24,207 nt of DNA from Priapulus caudatus (Eukaryota; Priapulida; Priapulimorpha; Priapulimorphida; Priapulidae): the NCBI RefSeq assembly GCF_000485595.1, contig NW_014577486.1:233432-257638 (forward strand), given 5' to 3'. A program made the translations under genes and the position numbers. Of the stretch, positions 1 through 8,998 are shown one piece after another. A model generated the notes under the pieces. That model did no database searches. It was not told the origin of the DNA and saw nothing but the letters and a program-made list of their open reading frames with translations. Each line of letters starts with the position of its first letter. Within the stretch, counting starts at the first letter, position 1.

Positions 1-48
<48 letters not shown>

Positions 49-110
49 CACACAGATAGAGAGAGATACAGAGAGAGAGGCACAGCTGAGGGGGGAAGGG
101 GAGTGAAGCC
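1..110. repeat. AC-rich microsatellite
   Basis: The window opens with GCAC repeats that run into an AC dinucleotide run to about position 50, then a GA-rich stretch. It lies directly downstream of the exon at 118-210 on the minus strand, so it is probably intron sequence of that gene. Confidence 0.9.
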
Positions 111-117
111 TTCTCAC

Positions 118-210
118 CATGACTCCATCTATGTGGATGTTGCTCCTCGTGTCCGTGAGCATCTTCTCCAGGCACTCCGTCCTTCTCTTCCTTTCAGGAT
201 CCATCCTCAA
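118..210 (-). CDS. Internal exon, ROCK/Rho-kinase-like N-terminal region
   Basis: On the minus strand a pyrimidine-rich tract ending in TTTTTCAG precedes 93 open bases, which are followed by a GTGAGA donor. Both junctions are in phase 0. The 31 codons read L-R-MDPERKRR, then TECLEKML, then TDTRSNIHIDGVM. This pattern (acidic/basic MDxERxRR, LEK, D-x-x-S, then a D before the next exon) resembles the segment before the kinase domain of Rho-associated kinases, especially as I recall fly Rok. ROCK is a Ser/Thr kinase that acts with RhoA on actomyosin. No kinase-domain exon is visible; those would lie left of base 1. The first coding exon should lie to the right on the minus strand, but I could not find it. 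The exon is short, so the family call rests on one motif and could be a chance likeness. Confidence 0.55.
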
Positions 211-1300
211 CTGAAAAACGCGAGAGGCAACAACCTATAATCTGCATTCCATGACTATTGACGTAGTGCTCCACACATCTGCCTACATGCCAGCCCCACC
301 ACGTGCTCACCATGAGCAGTCGGCACACATATACTCAGATACCCGAGCAATACAATGGGAAGATTCCGTACGCATTCACCAACGCTGCGTACTTAAACTT
401 AGAAAATACTGAAAAAGTTTTTTTTATATAAAATTTAATATTGAAAAAAAACGATATTTAGATTCATTTATAAACATAATTATCATTTATACTGTATTAG
501 CTATGTACATATGTAAAACGTTTAAAGCTGTATTACTATCAAATTAAACTCGACATCTAACCATTGTCACTTGTTTAGGCTATGAGAGCTAATCTACACT
601 GGTCAAGTCAACAAAGTGTTCCACAAGTAAAATGCTTTGTATTCTCTAAATCTATGATAAGCATTTCATCGTCAGGAATACACAGAATTTTTGCAAGTGA
701 CTTATTTCAAGCTTAGTTGTGCCAGCAGTAAGAAGTAACAGTAAACAATAGCTTTTGTGGACCGTGTTGCGGTGACTACGTGCATTGTCCATCAACAAAA
801 TTGCAACAATGTTTTGATGTCATTTTTTTGCATTACCCCCCGCCCGCGATAGGATATAATGACGGCCGTGATGATTTCATGTAATGCACCAAAAAAACAA
901 ATTAATAAGAATGAATGACCCTACCTAAAAAAAAAACTGAAACCATAATTGAACAAAATATGAGGACAACAAATAGTGTGTGCCACAGGCACACAGGATG
1001 GGACCCAGGGGTAGGGGGGAGAGTATGGAAAGAGGTGACCTTTATTCAAGAGCTTTCGCACATCTGAAGTACTTACAGCTTCTGGTCTCGAAACCGTATT
1101 TTTACCCCCTCCCCCAAATTTTTCCCATGAATTTACACTGATCTCAAAGATGGTCCGGCCATCTGAAAAAAACTTGATAATCCATTACTCTGCAGTAAAT
1201 CCTTATTCCTAAAAACAGTTGTGAAATAAGAATGGCTTTTTTTTATCTACACGAGCTTAGGAACAAACACTTCCCACCCAGAGATTCTATGCTGTACCAG
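211..1300. other. AT-rich DNA, likely intron of the minus-strand gene
   Basis: No open frame with coding character and no clear repeat ends are visible. There are several A or T runs, for example around 416-440 and 925-935. If the exon at 118-210 is real, this is the intron before it. Confidence 0.4.
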
Positions 1301-1309
1301 GGATAGAAA

Positions 1310-1510
1310 TTAGTTTGAAAATTTACAGGCCAGATGGGCCTGTAGGTAAGGGATTTTACAGGACCGCCAGGCAAATTTTAAAGGCTGGGGACGGTTTTGC
1401 ATGCTGGGGGTGGATTTTCTACGGGCCCGTCGGGCTTGTTAGTATTAGAACTGTCAGGCCCGAGCCTTAAAATTCGGGGATCGGGCCCGCGGGCCACCTA
1501 GGATTTCGAC
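1310..1510. other. Short GC-rich patch with GGGCC motifs
   Basis: This patch stands out from its AT-rich surroundings. It holds several variants of CCAGGC, GGGCCTG and the near-palindromes CGGGCCCGTCGGGC and TCGGGCCCGCGGGCC. It looks like a degenerate repeat. I do not recognise the family, and no reading frame supports a gene. Confidence 0.3.
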
Positions 1511-3373
1511 CCATGTGTACAATCCACAGTGCTATGCTTTGAAGTAATCATGTTCACTCCCTAATGTGTTCAGGCCGTAACGGATTTTAATGCCATTTTT
1601 TTGCATCATTCATGAAGAACAACTCTTGAATATATCATGTGTGATTTCACTCTGCAACCCCTGAAACCTGATCAGGCTCACAATCTTTGTTGTATCATTT
1701 AATCGAGCGAATTGACTGCTGCTATAAAGCAAAGGCTGCACCCATCCGCCTAGCCATTCACTGCCTTTATGCTGCAGAGAGCTCACATCTGTGCAACTAA
1801 TACAGCCGGGCATTGAGCACCCGTATGCACGGCATCCTTGCCTCACCGAGATGGGATGCACGATGACGAGGTAGGTGTCATAGTTAGGCAACAATGATGG
1901 TGAACTCGAAATAACGCAATGTTAAAAACACTGACCGGTCACATGCTGTACTCCCACTTGCCCACAACGACACAGCCACAGGGATATACAAGTTGCGCAC
2001 GCATGGGTCCAGTACAAAATATTGACATCTAATTCTAAACAATGTAGGTCAGTCGGCTGTGGCATCATCAAAGCGCTGAGCCATGTTACCGCATTACTCA
2101 TCAATACTTCTCAACTGATAGTGATAAGAGCACAGATACATATTGATTCTAACCTAACAAGTATGTATGTACCGAATAAACAATATCTGAGCAATAAACC
2201 GATTGTTTGAATAGAGCAGAAATCTAAATATACCTTATTCCACCAAAGCACATACACCTACATTTTGCATTAAAACTAAGGCCTAAAAATAGTGGAAAAC
2301 GAACAGGTATGCATTAGGGTTTTCAACACTGCAGCCTTATCCAGCAAAATATCCCTGCAGTGACCACTGACCACTGTTATTACACCTAGTCATGCATCAG
2401 TGTATCATTTCATCAGGCCAAATTTACACTTCGCATCCTCAACGTACCGGTCGTAATTCACGCATTTTAGAATTTGGGGCAAATTTTTATCATTCGAGCC
2501 TTCGTAACAGTGTCACTCACAATATGATCTGTTATTAAAATCTAATATTCACAGTCAATATTATAATAGATTGTAATCAATGATCAGCTACATCAGTAAA
2601 ACTGATAGTCGATCATGAAATTTCAAGTTTCCAACCAAATCTCATCACTAGTCTAGATTCATAAGAGCCAATGGGGACACGCTTCAACTACAAGGAAGAG
2701 ACATATTTGCCACTTGACTAGAAAGCCCAAGTTGAGACTAGACGTCTCTTCTTACATTTTCTTATATAAATTTGTAACATAATGAGCATCATTACTATTG
2801 CCCTGGTGCTGCTATTAATGTTCAGTTTGACGGACTGACAACGACACACCAAAATAAATATTTGCCAGATGCAGTAAAGTTTGTCATATCATTTATAGCT
2901 AACAACATAACATGTTACTAGGATAGGATGAAGCCAATTTCACCAATGTTATGCGATGCCGTGATGGTGGCCCTTTCAAGTACGTGTGACTTCATAAGTA
3001 CCACACTAAACCGTATTTACTAATTTGTGGTTTTGGCATTTTTGCACATTACTTTAGCTACAATATCGGCTCTCAGTACTAATACTAAGTATGCCATTGA
3101 CATGAACATTATACTTCTACTTGGCTCAATGTCTGTAACTATACTACTAGTACTATCTACCTGTACTATAGTACTCTTGTTCAACAAGTATTAACCTTAT
3201 TGCACTTACTGTGTAATAACTGTCATATGGTCAAGATATAAGAGCTTGTCCACTTTGCATATGTCGCAAATTGCGAAAATGAATTGTGTCAGGTTACATC
3301 CATAAACCACCCTGTAATAATCAATATCTTACTTACTTACCTAACCTAGTTTAAGTTAGACCTATTAGTAGTA
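1511..3373. other. AT-rich DNA without a supported gene
   Basis: Only short open frames occur, and none shows a motif or codon pattern I trust. Short TAC/TAG-rich runs appear near 3130-3180 and 3365-3385, the latter at the edge of the foldback element that follows. Confidence 0.4.
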
Positions 3374-3990
3374 GTAGCTCTAGTAACTATAGCCCTCGTA
3401 GTTGCCGCTGGGCTATAGGACAGCATTACGAATGCTGGAACCTAACTTACTCCAGCAGCGCCAGTCAGAAGGAACTATGTATTTCTGCACGTGGAGGGGT
3501 GGGCAGGTTGGTTTTGTTGTGGACAAAAACATTGTTGTTGTCAAGTAACAAATTAATAATAGTAACTTGTTCATCTTTCATGACAAAACTAATATTATAA
3601 TCTTTTTTGATCGCTTAATTTGTTACTTGACAACAACAATGTTTTTGTCCACAGCGAAAAGAACCCGCCCACCCCTCCACGTGCAGAAATACATAGTTCC
3701 TGCTGACTGGCGCTGCTGCGGTGCCGCCAAAAATGGCCGTTTAAAGTTCGCAAATCGAATGTTCGTTCACAAGAAATACCGCAAGTATACCATTGCAACG
3801 ATAGTTAGAGGTTAAATTTTAGTAGCTGATATAACTTAAGACATATTCACTTCGGATAAGAGGCATTAATTGCTTACCACGGATGTTTTATATTCGCGAG
3901 TAAGCGTGAGTAAGTTGGTCCCGCGCATCCCTAATGACTGGTCCTATAGTCCAGCGGCAACTGTATGCGGGCTATAGTTGTACTAGTACT
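3374..3990. mobile_element. Foldback (MITE-like) element, copy 1
   Basis: The ends are inverted copies of each other: CTATAGCCCTCGTAGTTGCC near 3387 pairs with GGCAACTGTATGCGGGCTAT near 3956. Each end itself contains an inverted CTATAGCCC/GGGCTATAG pair. One arm is short (about 90 bp) and the other long (about 270 bp). Between them sits an almost perfect palindromic core at about 3470-3710. A second copy lies at 14394-14974 in the opposite orientation. No transposase is encoded, so it is a non-autonomous element of an unknown superfamily. The outer edge is uncertain because the flanks are TAG-rich. Confidence 0.85.
3470..3710. repeat. Palindromic core inside foldback copy 1
   Basis: GGAACTATGTATTTCTGCAC on the left pairs with GTGCAGAAATACATAGTTCC on the right. 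The arms continue inward through the CACCCCTCCACG region and the matching segments around AACATTGTTGTTGTCAAG. Each arm is roughly 90 bp. The short open frames seen here on both strands are products of the palindrome, not genes. Confidence 0.9.
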
Positions 3991-4830
3991 AGTAGTCGTA
4001 GTACTAGTAGGGGTAGCCACAAGTTCCCATCTCGCTTAACACTACGTGGCGAGAGGGTCACAAACCGACGCATTAGAATTTTGTTCGGCAGTACGTGCGC
4101 TGCTATTTAACGTTAAATTATCTAACTTTTTATGATTCTTACAGCTTCTCTGTACTTCAACGCCTCGATTTATTATATGTGCGCTATCACTGAGCATGTA
4201 CTTACGTGTCAGCGAGTAATTGTTTATGAATTGATAAGATAAAACTCAAAAAACGCCGCCATTTTCCCCATAGATATCCCATAATACGTAGCGAAAGTTC
4301 GTGAATTTTTGCATACAAGAAGAGACATAAGAACATCCAGAATGGCGTTTTACAACGTTCAAATAGTATAGCTGTTCGAAATTCTCTTATTTTAACGTGT
4401 ATTTCAAGGTAAATAGTAATTAAGAAGTGTAGCGATAGTTGCAACATCATTGAACATGTAACAGGCGAGGTCAAATGTGGTAATACATTGTTTTATTTAC
4501 GAAATTTTACGAAATTCGGAGTTTGCTTTCAAGCTACCAGGCATTTCGTATGGAAGGGTGTCAGGCTCCTCCGCCATGTAACAGTCGGAGAGCCTGGTCG
4601 GTTTATAGTAGGGGTAGAGTGTCATTTCGCTAAAATTCGATATCCTTCCTTCCTTGCAATATATATATTTGCATTACCTAAAAAATCTACAACTATGCCT
4701 ACGGCTAAGCCTATGCCTAAGAAACCTCACATGCTACATAGTACATACATCATATGTGATATGATGATGATATTTCCGTGATACAACATATTGTCAGAGA
4801 ACTGAGAAACTTCGCCTGGACATCATCTCG
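3991..4830. other. Intergenic DNA, nothing identified
   Basis: No supported gene. A small imperfect inverted repeat, GTCAGGCTCCTCCG against CGGAGAGCCTGGTC, lies at about 4559-4600. ATATAT and CATATG runs occur near 4660 and 4750. Confidence 0.35.
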
Positions 4831-5143
4831 GCAAAAATCCACTTTAGGCACCTTAGGCTTAGGTATCACGAAGTGATGCACAGATTTCTGTGTATCATAA
4901 ACTGATGCACAGACTTTCCGTATATCAAGTAATGATGCAAAACCCCTAACCCTAACCCTAAGTCATAAAGTATAGGTACGGTAACCTTCCTTAGGTATCA
5001 CGATGACACGAAGTGTTAGGGTTAGGGTTAGGGTTTTTGCATCATTCCTTGATATACGGAAAGTTTGTGCATCAGTTGATGACAGATACCATAGAAATCT
5101 GTGCATCACTTCGTGATACCTAAGGTGCCTAAAGTGGATTTGC
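4831..5143. mobile_element. Foldback element carrying telomere-type repeats
   Basis: The left end AATCCACTTTAGGCACCTTA (from 4836) matches the reverse complement of the right end (to about 5140). The arms, each about 120-140 bp, include TATCACGAAGTGATGCACAG and GATATACGGAAAG segments in inverted order. At the inner side of each arm sits a telomere motif: CCCTAA units at 4943-4961 and TTAGGG units at 5015-5034. Because they are mirror images within the arms, they belong to the element. There is no coding capacity. The element is non-autonomous and of unknown superfamily; no clear target duplication was seen. Confidence 0.85.
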
Positions 5144-5536
5144 ACCCATCATCTCTATCCTTGAACCGAAACTTGAACTTCCATTTCCAAAGCATCTCGT
5201 TATAATTTTTTTCAATTTTTGTGAAATTTATTGTAATAACTTACCAGAAGTATTTATTAAACGCAGTCAAATACACCTAACATAAAAGGTGTAGGTGTCA
5301 TCCGTCATAACCCTGTCAAGTTACCTACACATAATTGTAAATAAGTTGAATAACATTCCACGTATATTATATTTGAAATGTTAGAATAGATAGGGTCACG
5401 CCATCTTGTGATATGACATCGAGTACCGTTAGGGGTAGCGGAGAGTATCGGTACCAGATCTTGCACTGATTTGGGCTTTTAGCAGTGCATTAGCGGAGGT
5501 TTAGTAGTTATCAGAGTTCGGAACTAGGCAGCGACA
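5144..5536. other. Intergenic DNA, nothing identified
   Basis: AT-rich sequence with no supported frame, RNA gene or repeat ends. Confidence 0.35.
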
Positions 5537-5572
5537 GAAAAGGGAAGCATATGCTTTTATGCTTCCCTTCTC
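5537..5572. repeat. Short strong hairpin
   Basis: GAAAAGGGAAGCATA (5537-5551) pairs with TATGCTTCCCTTCTC (5558-5572) around a 6-base loop, with one mismatch. No function is assigned. It could be an RNA hairpin or a remnant of a foldback element. Confidence 0.7.
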
Positions 5573-5605
5573 TTTCGCTTAACTGCCCTTAACTTCATTT
5601 ACTTC

Positions 5606-5607
<2 letters not shown>

Positions 5608-5661
<54 letters not shown>
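5608..5661. repeat. TA dinucleotide microsatellite
   Basis: An uninterrupted TA run of about 50 bases. Open frames across it read as alternating Tyr/Ile and are artefacts. Confidence 0.95.
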
Positions 5662-5668
<7 letters not shown>

Positions 5669-5699
5669 ACGCACAGACGCAAGCGTGCATGTATGCGTG

Positions 5700-6000
5700 C
5701 CCGAAGCAGAAGATGAAATAAAGAAAAGAAGAAAAAGTACATGAAAACGGAAGAAGAAGAAAGATGCGGAGAAAGGGTCGGTGGTGGCGGCGGAGGTGGA
5801 GGAGATGACGGAGGAGAAGGTAGAAGAGAAGTAGGAGTAACAAAGAATTTGAACAATGCTATTAGCAGGCTAGATTAAGAAGCAGTTAAGCAGAGGGTGA
5901 AAAAGTAATAAAACAAAAGACAAGAAAAGACAGGGGAAAAGGGGAAGCGGCAAGAGGAAGGAATAAGAGATGAGAAAAATTAACAGGTGTAGGGGGAAAT
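5700..6000. repeat. Purine-rich tract
   Basis: About 300 bases on the plus strand are dominated by G and A (GAAGAA, GGAGGTGGAGG, AAAGACAAG), directly after the TA run. Such tracts can form triplex DNA. No gene is supported. Confidence 0.7.
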
Positions 6001-6218
6001 GAATACGAGGTGAGGTGGGAGAATAATACAATAAAAATGAGACGTGAATATGAAAATGAAAATAGTGGTTATGGAGAAATTGCAGTGTGGCTTCAGGTAG
6101 TTTTCTCTGTGACAGTTCTGGAACGTTTGATAAATTCCCCAGCGTACAAACTCCAGACCAACATGATACATAATGATATATGGTATATATATATATATAT
6201 ATATGAACAACATGATAT

Positions 6219-6399
6219 CAGGGGCGTCTACAGGATTTGTACCAGGGAAGGTCTAACCGTAACCCAAACTTGCGAGCACGCAAAGGGGGGTCTGGGGGCC
6301 CTCCCCCCAATTTTTTTTTGAAATTAGACCCCCTTAGATGCGTTTCTGCGCGAGCAGGGGGAGTCCGGACCCCCTGGACCCCCCCTGTACACGCCCCTG
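6219..6399. mobile_element. Small hAT-like non-autonomous element
   Basis: The ends CAGGGGCGTCTACAGG and CCTGTACACGCCCCTG are inverted copies with one mismatch. They start with the CAGGGGCG sequence common in hAT elements. The 181-bp body is rich in G and C runs and encodes nothing. The expected 8-bp target duplication is not clear: the left flank is CATGATAT and the right flank GATACATA. The superfamily call therefore rests on the ends only. Confidence 0.65.
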
Positions 6400-6407
6400 G
6401 ATACATA

Positions 6408-7092
6408 GGTCATGAATCATAGTGTTTCTTCTACGTTAGTATTAGAGAAGTACGGATCTAAAGATTCCTTATCATACTTACACACACATAATTGAGAGTA
6501 TTCACTGAATTACCACATTTCCTATTTAGATCAACGTCTCGTAAAATCCTAAAACTATTGACATTGGCTTATTATATAATGCTTTTAGTTTGTGAACCTT
6601 TGTACGTGAGCTAAATTATTTCTGAAAAGTCATCTGTAGCAATACTGCTTTTGAAAACTGCAATATCGAGAAATATCCCAAATCGAGTTTCTATGACTAT
6701 AGTTCCAATGCGTGTAAAATGAGATTTGGCAAACATGTGAGAATTTATTTTCAAAACGGTGAAAGACGTTCATTAGTATTGACATACCTTGGCTTGAAGA
6801 TATAATCACATATAAGATGAATAAATTTCACTTAGCAGTTAGCGGACAGAATATGTTGCAGAGGAATTCCTATTATGATACACAGAGATTATTTAATATC
6901 TCTTTAATTCTGGAATCATACTATATAATAATATCTAGATTAATAGATATATAATAGATCGTCCTTCTTTGCCTCTCATAGAATTTTATGTAGAATGAAG
7001 GCGGCCAGGATTGGTTAGAAGTAGAAGTAGATCCAGGTATGATCTCTATTCCAGAGCTAAGTTTATTCTATATTTGCAGCCATAGCACGTAT
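6408..7092. other. AT-rich DNA, nothing identified
   Basis: No coding signal is visible. TATAT-rich stretches lie near 6920-6960. Confidence 0.35.
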
Positions 7093-7129
7093 ATCATATC
7101 ATATCATAGCATATCATATCATATCATCT
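7093..7129. repeat. Pentanucleotide ATATC repeat
   Basis: About seven tandem copies of ATATC, with one variant copy (ATAGC). Confidence 0.9.
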
Positions 7130-7271
7130 ATATAGATAAAGTTGTTCAGCTGAATTAGTCCGTACTCGCATAACTAGAGAACTCTGCCGCCTAGAAGAAA
7201 ACTAAAGATATTTTCAGAATCAGCACGTCTGGGAGGTAGTTCTGGCTGAAACAAAAATTTAAAAAAGTTAA

Positions 7272-7975
7272 AGGGACAGTAGCCTCTAGGATTTTACTGC
7301 ATACAACTGTACTTACTGTATAACAAATCGTCTATACCCACACGTATTTGTTACCAGATACCTAATTTAAAGGAACAGTAGCCTCTAGGTTCTAGGGTTA
7401 TTTTCAGCTAATTTAGGTTTATAATTGCGCTACATAAAAAGTTCATGGTTTCAATCACCATTAGAATATCTTTTTTTAAAATGGTTTTAAAACTTAACGA
7501 CTACAGTTTGATTACAACGACGGTGGCGCCACTCAAACCGCGCCACGACTGCAAGAAGTTCGCAAAACCACTTTCCAGCCAAGCGGCTACAGACAGAGGC
7601 GTATTCTTATTTATTCATTTAAAGGCAAAAGGATTTGTAATATCTTATAAAACGACCATATAGTTTCACTTATAATATGGATAAATTTGCCTAAAATGAA
7701 TATCGTTCGGTTAAATAGCCCATTTAGGTAGTAATATAATTGCACTTTGTGATTAGCCCTCGGTCATTTACGCTGCCAAATTAAAAATTGCAAATACGCA
7801 ACTTTCAGGTGGCCATGCACGGTCTCAGGGTGTCATGGCGCCTCTCAAATTTACGTAGCGTTGATGTGCCTTAAATAATTATTAAGTACTGGTGACAAGA
7901 TCATTGTGGTATAGCACGATTTGTTATACAGTAAGTACAGTTGTATGCAGTAAAATCCTAGAGGCTACTGTCCCT
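7272..7975. mobile_element. TTAA-flanked inverted-repeat element (family A ends)
   Basis: AGGGACAGTAGCCTCTAGGA from 7272 and its reverse complement ending at 7975 are the outer parts of matching ends about 60 bp long. Each end is flanked by TTAA (7268-7271 and 7976-7979), the target used by piggyBac and Kolobok-type transposons. A second, partial left end (AGGAACAGTAGCCTCTAGG, also after TTAA) starts at 7371. No transposase frame is present. The right end lies inside the loop of another foldback (7735-8126), so the two outer ends may come from separate insertions. Confidence 0.75.
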
Positions 7976-8126
7976 TTAATTGTTATAATTAATTACACAT
8001 CAGCGCTACGAAATTTGAACGGCGCCATGACACCAGCGACCGCGCTGCCACCCAGGAAAAGTTGCGTATTTGACCATTTATTTTGCCCATTACAGACCCA
8101 GGGCTAATCACAAAAGTGCAATTATA
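7735..8126. mobile_element. Foldback element (family B) interlocked with family A
   Basis: The arm at 7735-7880 and the arm at 7985-8126 are inverted copies. The outer end TATAATTGCACTTTGTGATT pairs with AATCACAAAAGTGCAATTAT, and inner segments include GTGTCATGGCGCC and CAAATACGCAACTT. The central loop (about 7883-7984) contains the right end of family A. No coding frame is supported. Confidence 0.8.
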
Positions 8127-8190
8127 CAGCGGTACATAAAAATTTGGAATTTCATGCCCCGTACATGTGCATGCCATTTTTCTTATTTAA

Positions 8191-8769
8191 ATATATGTCG
8201 TAATAATACCACAACTTTTCACTACGCTTACCAGAAAGCTGAAGGTCGAAATGGAGATTGGCTCAACGGTGCGATACAGCTGCTGGAGGCAACCAGTGCT
8301 GATTGCGAACTTCACCGACACACGTCCTATGACATCAGTAGAAGACGATCGGCTCCCTTGCAATGCGAGAGCACTGCAATGGTTCACATCATGGGAGGAC
8401 GCCGTAATCAGCGATCTACAGAACACTGCCATTGTGAAGCGAAAAAAGTTGATGTCACAGGAGACACGCTTCGACATGAAGTCAACCATTCTGGGCTTTG
8501 AAAGTCTTGTTCGCCGGAAACAGAAAACCCATCCTGGCACAAGCATAAATGCTGCTCGAGTCAACAGCGACTCGGTCAAAAACATCTTCTGCCAGCAGAG
8601 AGCCATTTCGCATGGGGCCAATGACAACCCCAATTACAAGCAGTTTATGTATGGTATGAACACCATCATATTAACCGCAGACACTGTAAATAACAGTCGT
8701 TGCAACACTGGAGTAGCAGCAGAGCCCTTCTCATGTCGAGTGCAGAAACCCATCAATCCAAAGAAATAG
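8191..8769 (+). pseudogene. P-element/THAP9-type transposase, C-terminal remnant
   Basis: The frame is open from the stop at 8188-8190 to the TAG at 8767-8769; its first ATG is at 8251. The C-terminal part contains GFESLVRRKQKTHPG, ARVNSDSVKNIFCQQRAI and HGANDNPNYKQFMYGMN. The order N-[SQ]-D-x-[VL]-[EK]-N-x-F, Q-R and then [GN]-x-N-x-N-P resembles the C-terminal region of P-element/THAP9-like transposases, which cut and paste DNA and leave 8-bp duplications. The N-terminal THAP domain, the catalytic core and the GTP-binding part are not visible upstream, where a foldback element ends at 8126. Either the gene is 5' truncated or this is its last exon; a possible acceptor (TTACCAG) ends at 8234. 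It converges tail to tail with the PHD-finger gene at 8999-10813. Confidence 0.6.
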
Positions 8770-8826
8770 AAGAGTGATGCTTAGCGGAACACAGGTATTA
8801 TTCTCCAGGTACGAATACTTGTTAAG

Positions 8827-8960
8827 GCCCGTCTCCACACACGCGGCACAGCACGGAATGCCATGGCTCAAATACAATGCGTGAAATCACAATGCATTTC
8901 TTTCAGCACAACGGCGCTGCGTTTTGCTGTGTCGTGTCATGCCGCGTGTGTGGAGACATA
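8827..8960. mobile_element. Short foldback (MITE-like)
   Basis: GTCTCCACACACGCGGCA (8831-8848) is an exact inverted copy of TGCCGCGTGTGTGGAGAC (8940-8957). The pairing extends imperfectly inward through GCACAGCACGG and CTGTGTCGTGTC. It sits between the 3' ends of the transposase remnant and the PHD-finger gene. No clear target duplication. Confidence 0.8.
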
Positions 8961-8998
8961 GCTTTAGGGTTATGATTACACAACGATTGATCTATTGT

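Noticed and set aside
984-1000. CCACAGGCACACAGG as the missing left end of the P-type element
   Set aside because: It matches only the first 8-9 bases of the end motif and diverges afterwards. It is also more than 7 kb from the transposase remnant.
1610-1894. A 94-codon minus-strand frame with several Cys residues
   Set aside because: I considered a transposase fragment or an exon, but no catalytic motif, splice pair or family pattern could be defended.
4943-5034. True telomere or chromosome end
   Set aside because: Only a few units occur, in mirrored orientation within a foldback, with ordinary DNA on both sides.
5595-5856. Frames with long Tyr-Ile runs and a Pro/Leu-rich part
   Set aside because: They come from the TA microsatellite and the purine tract read on the minus strand.
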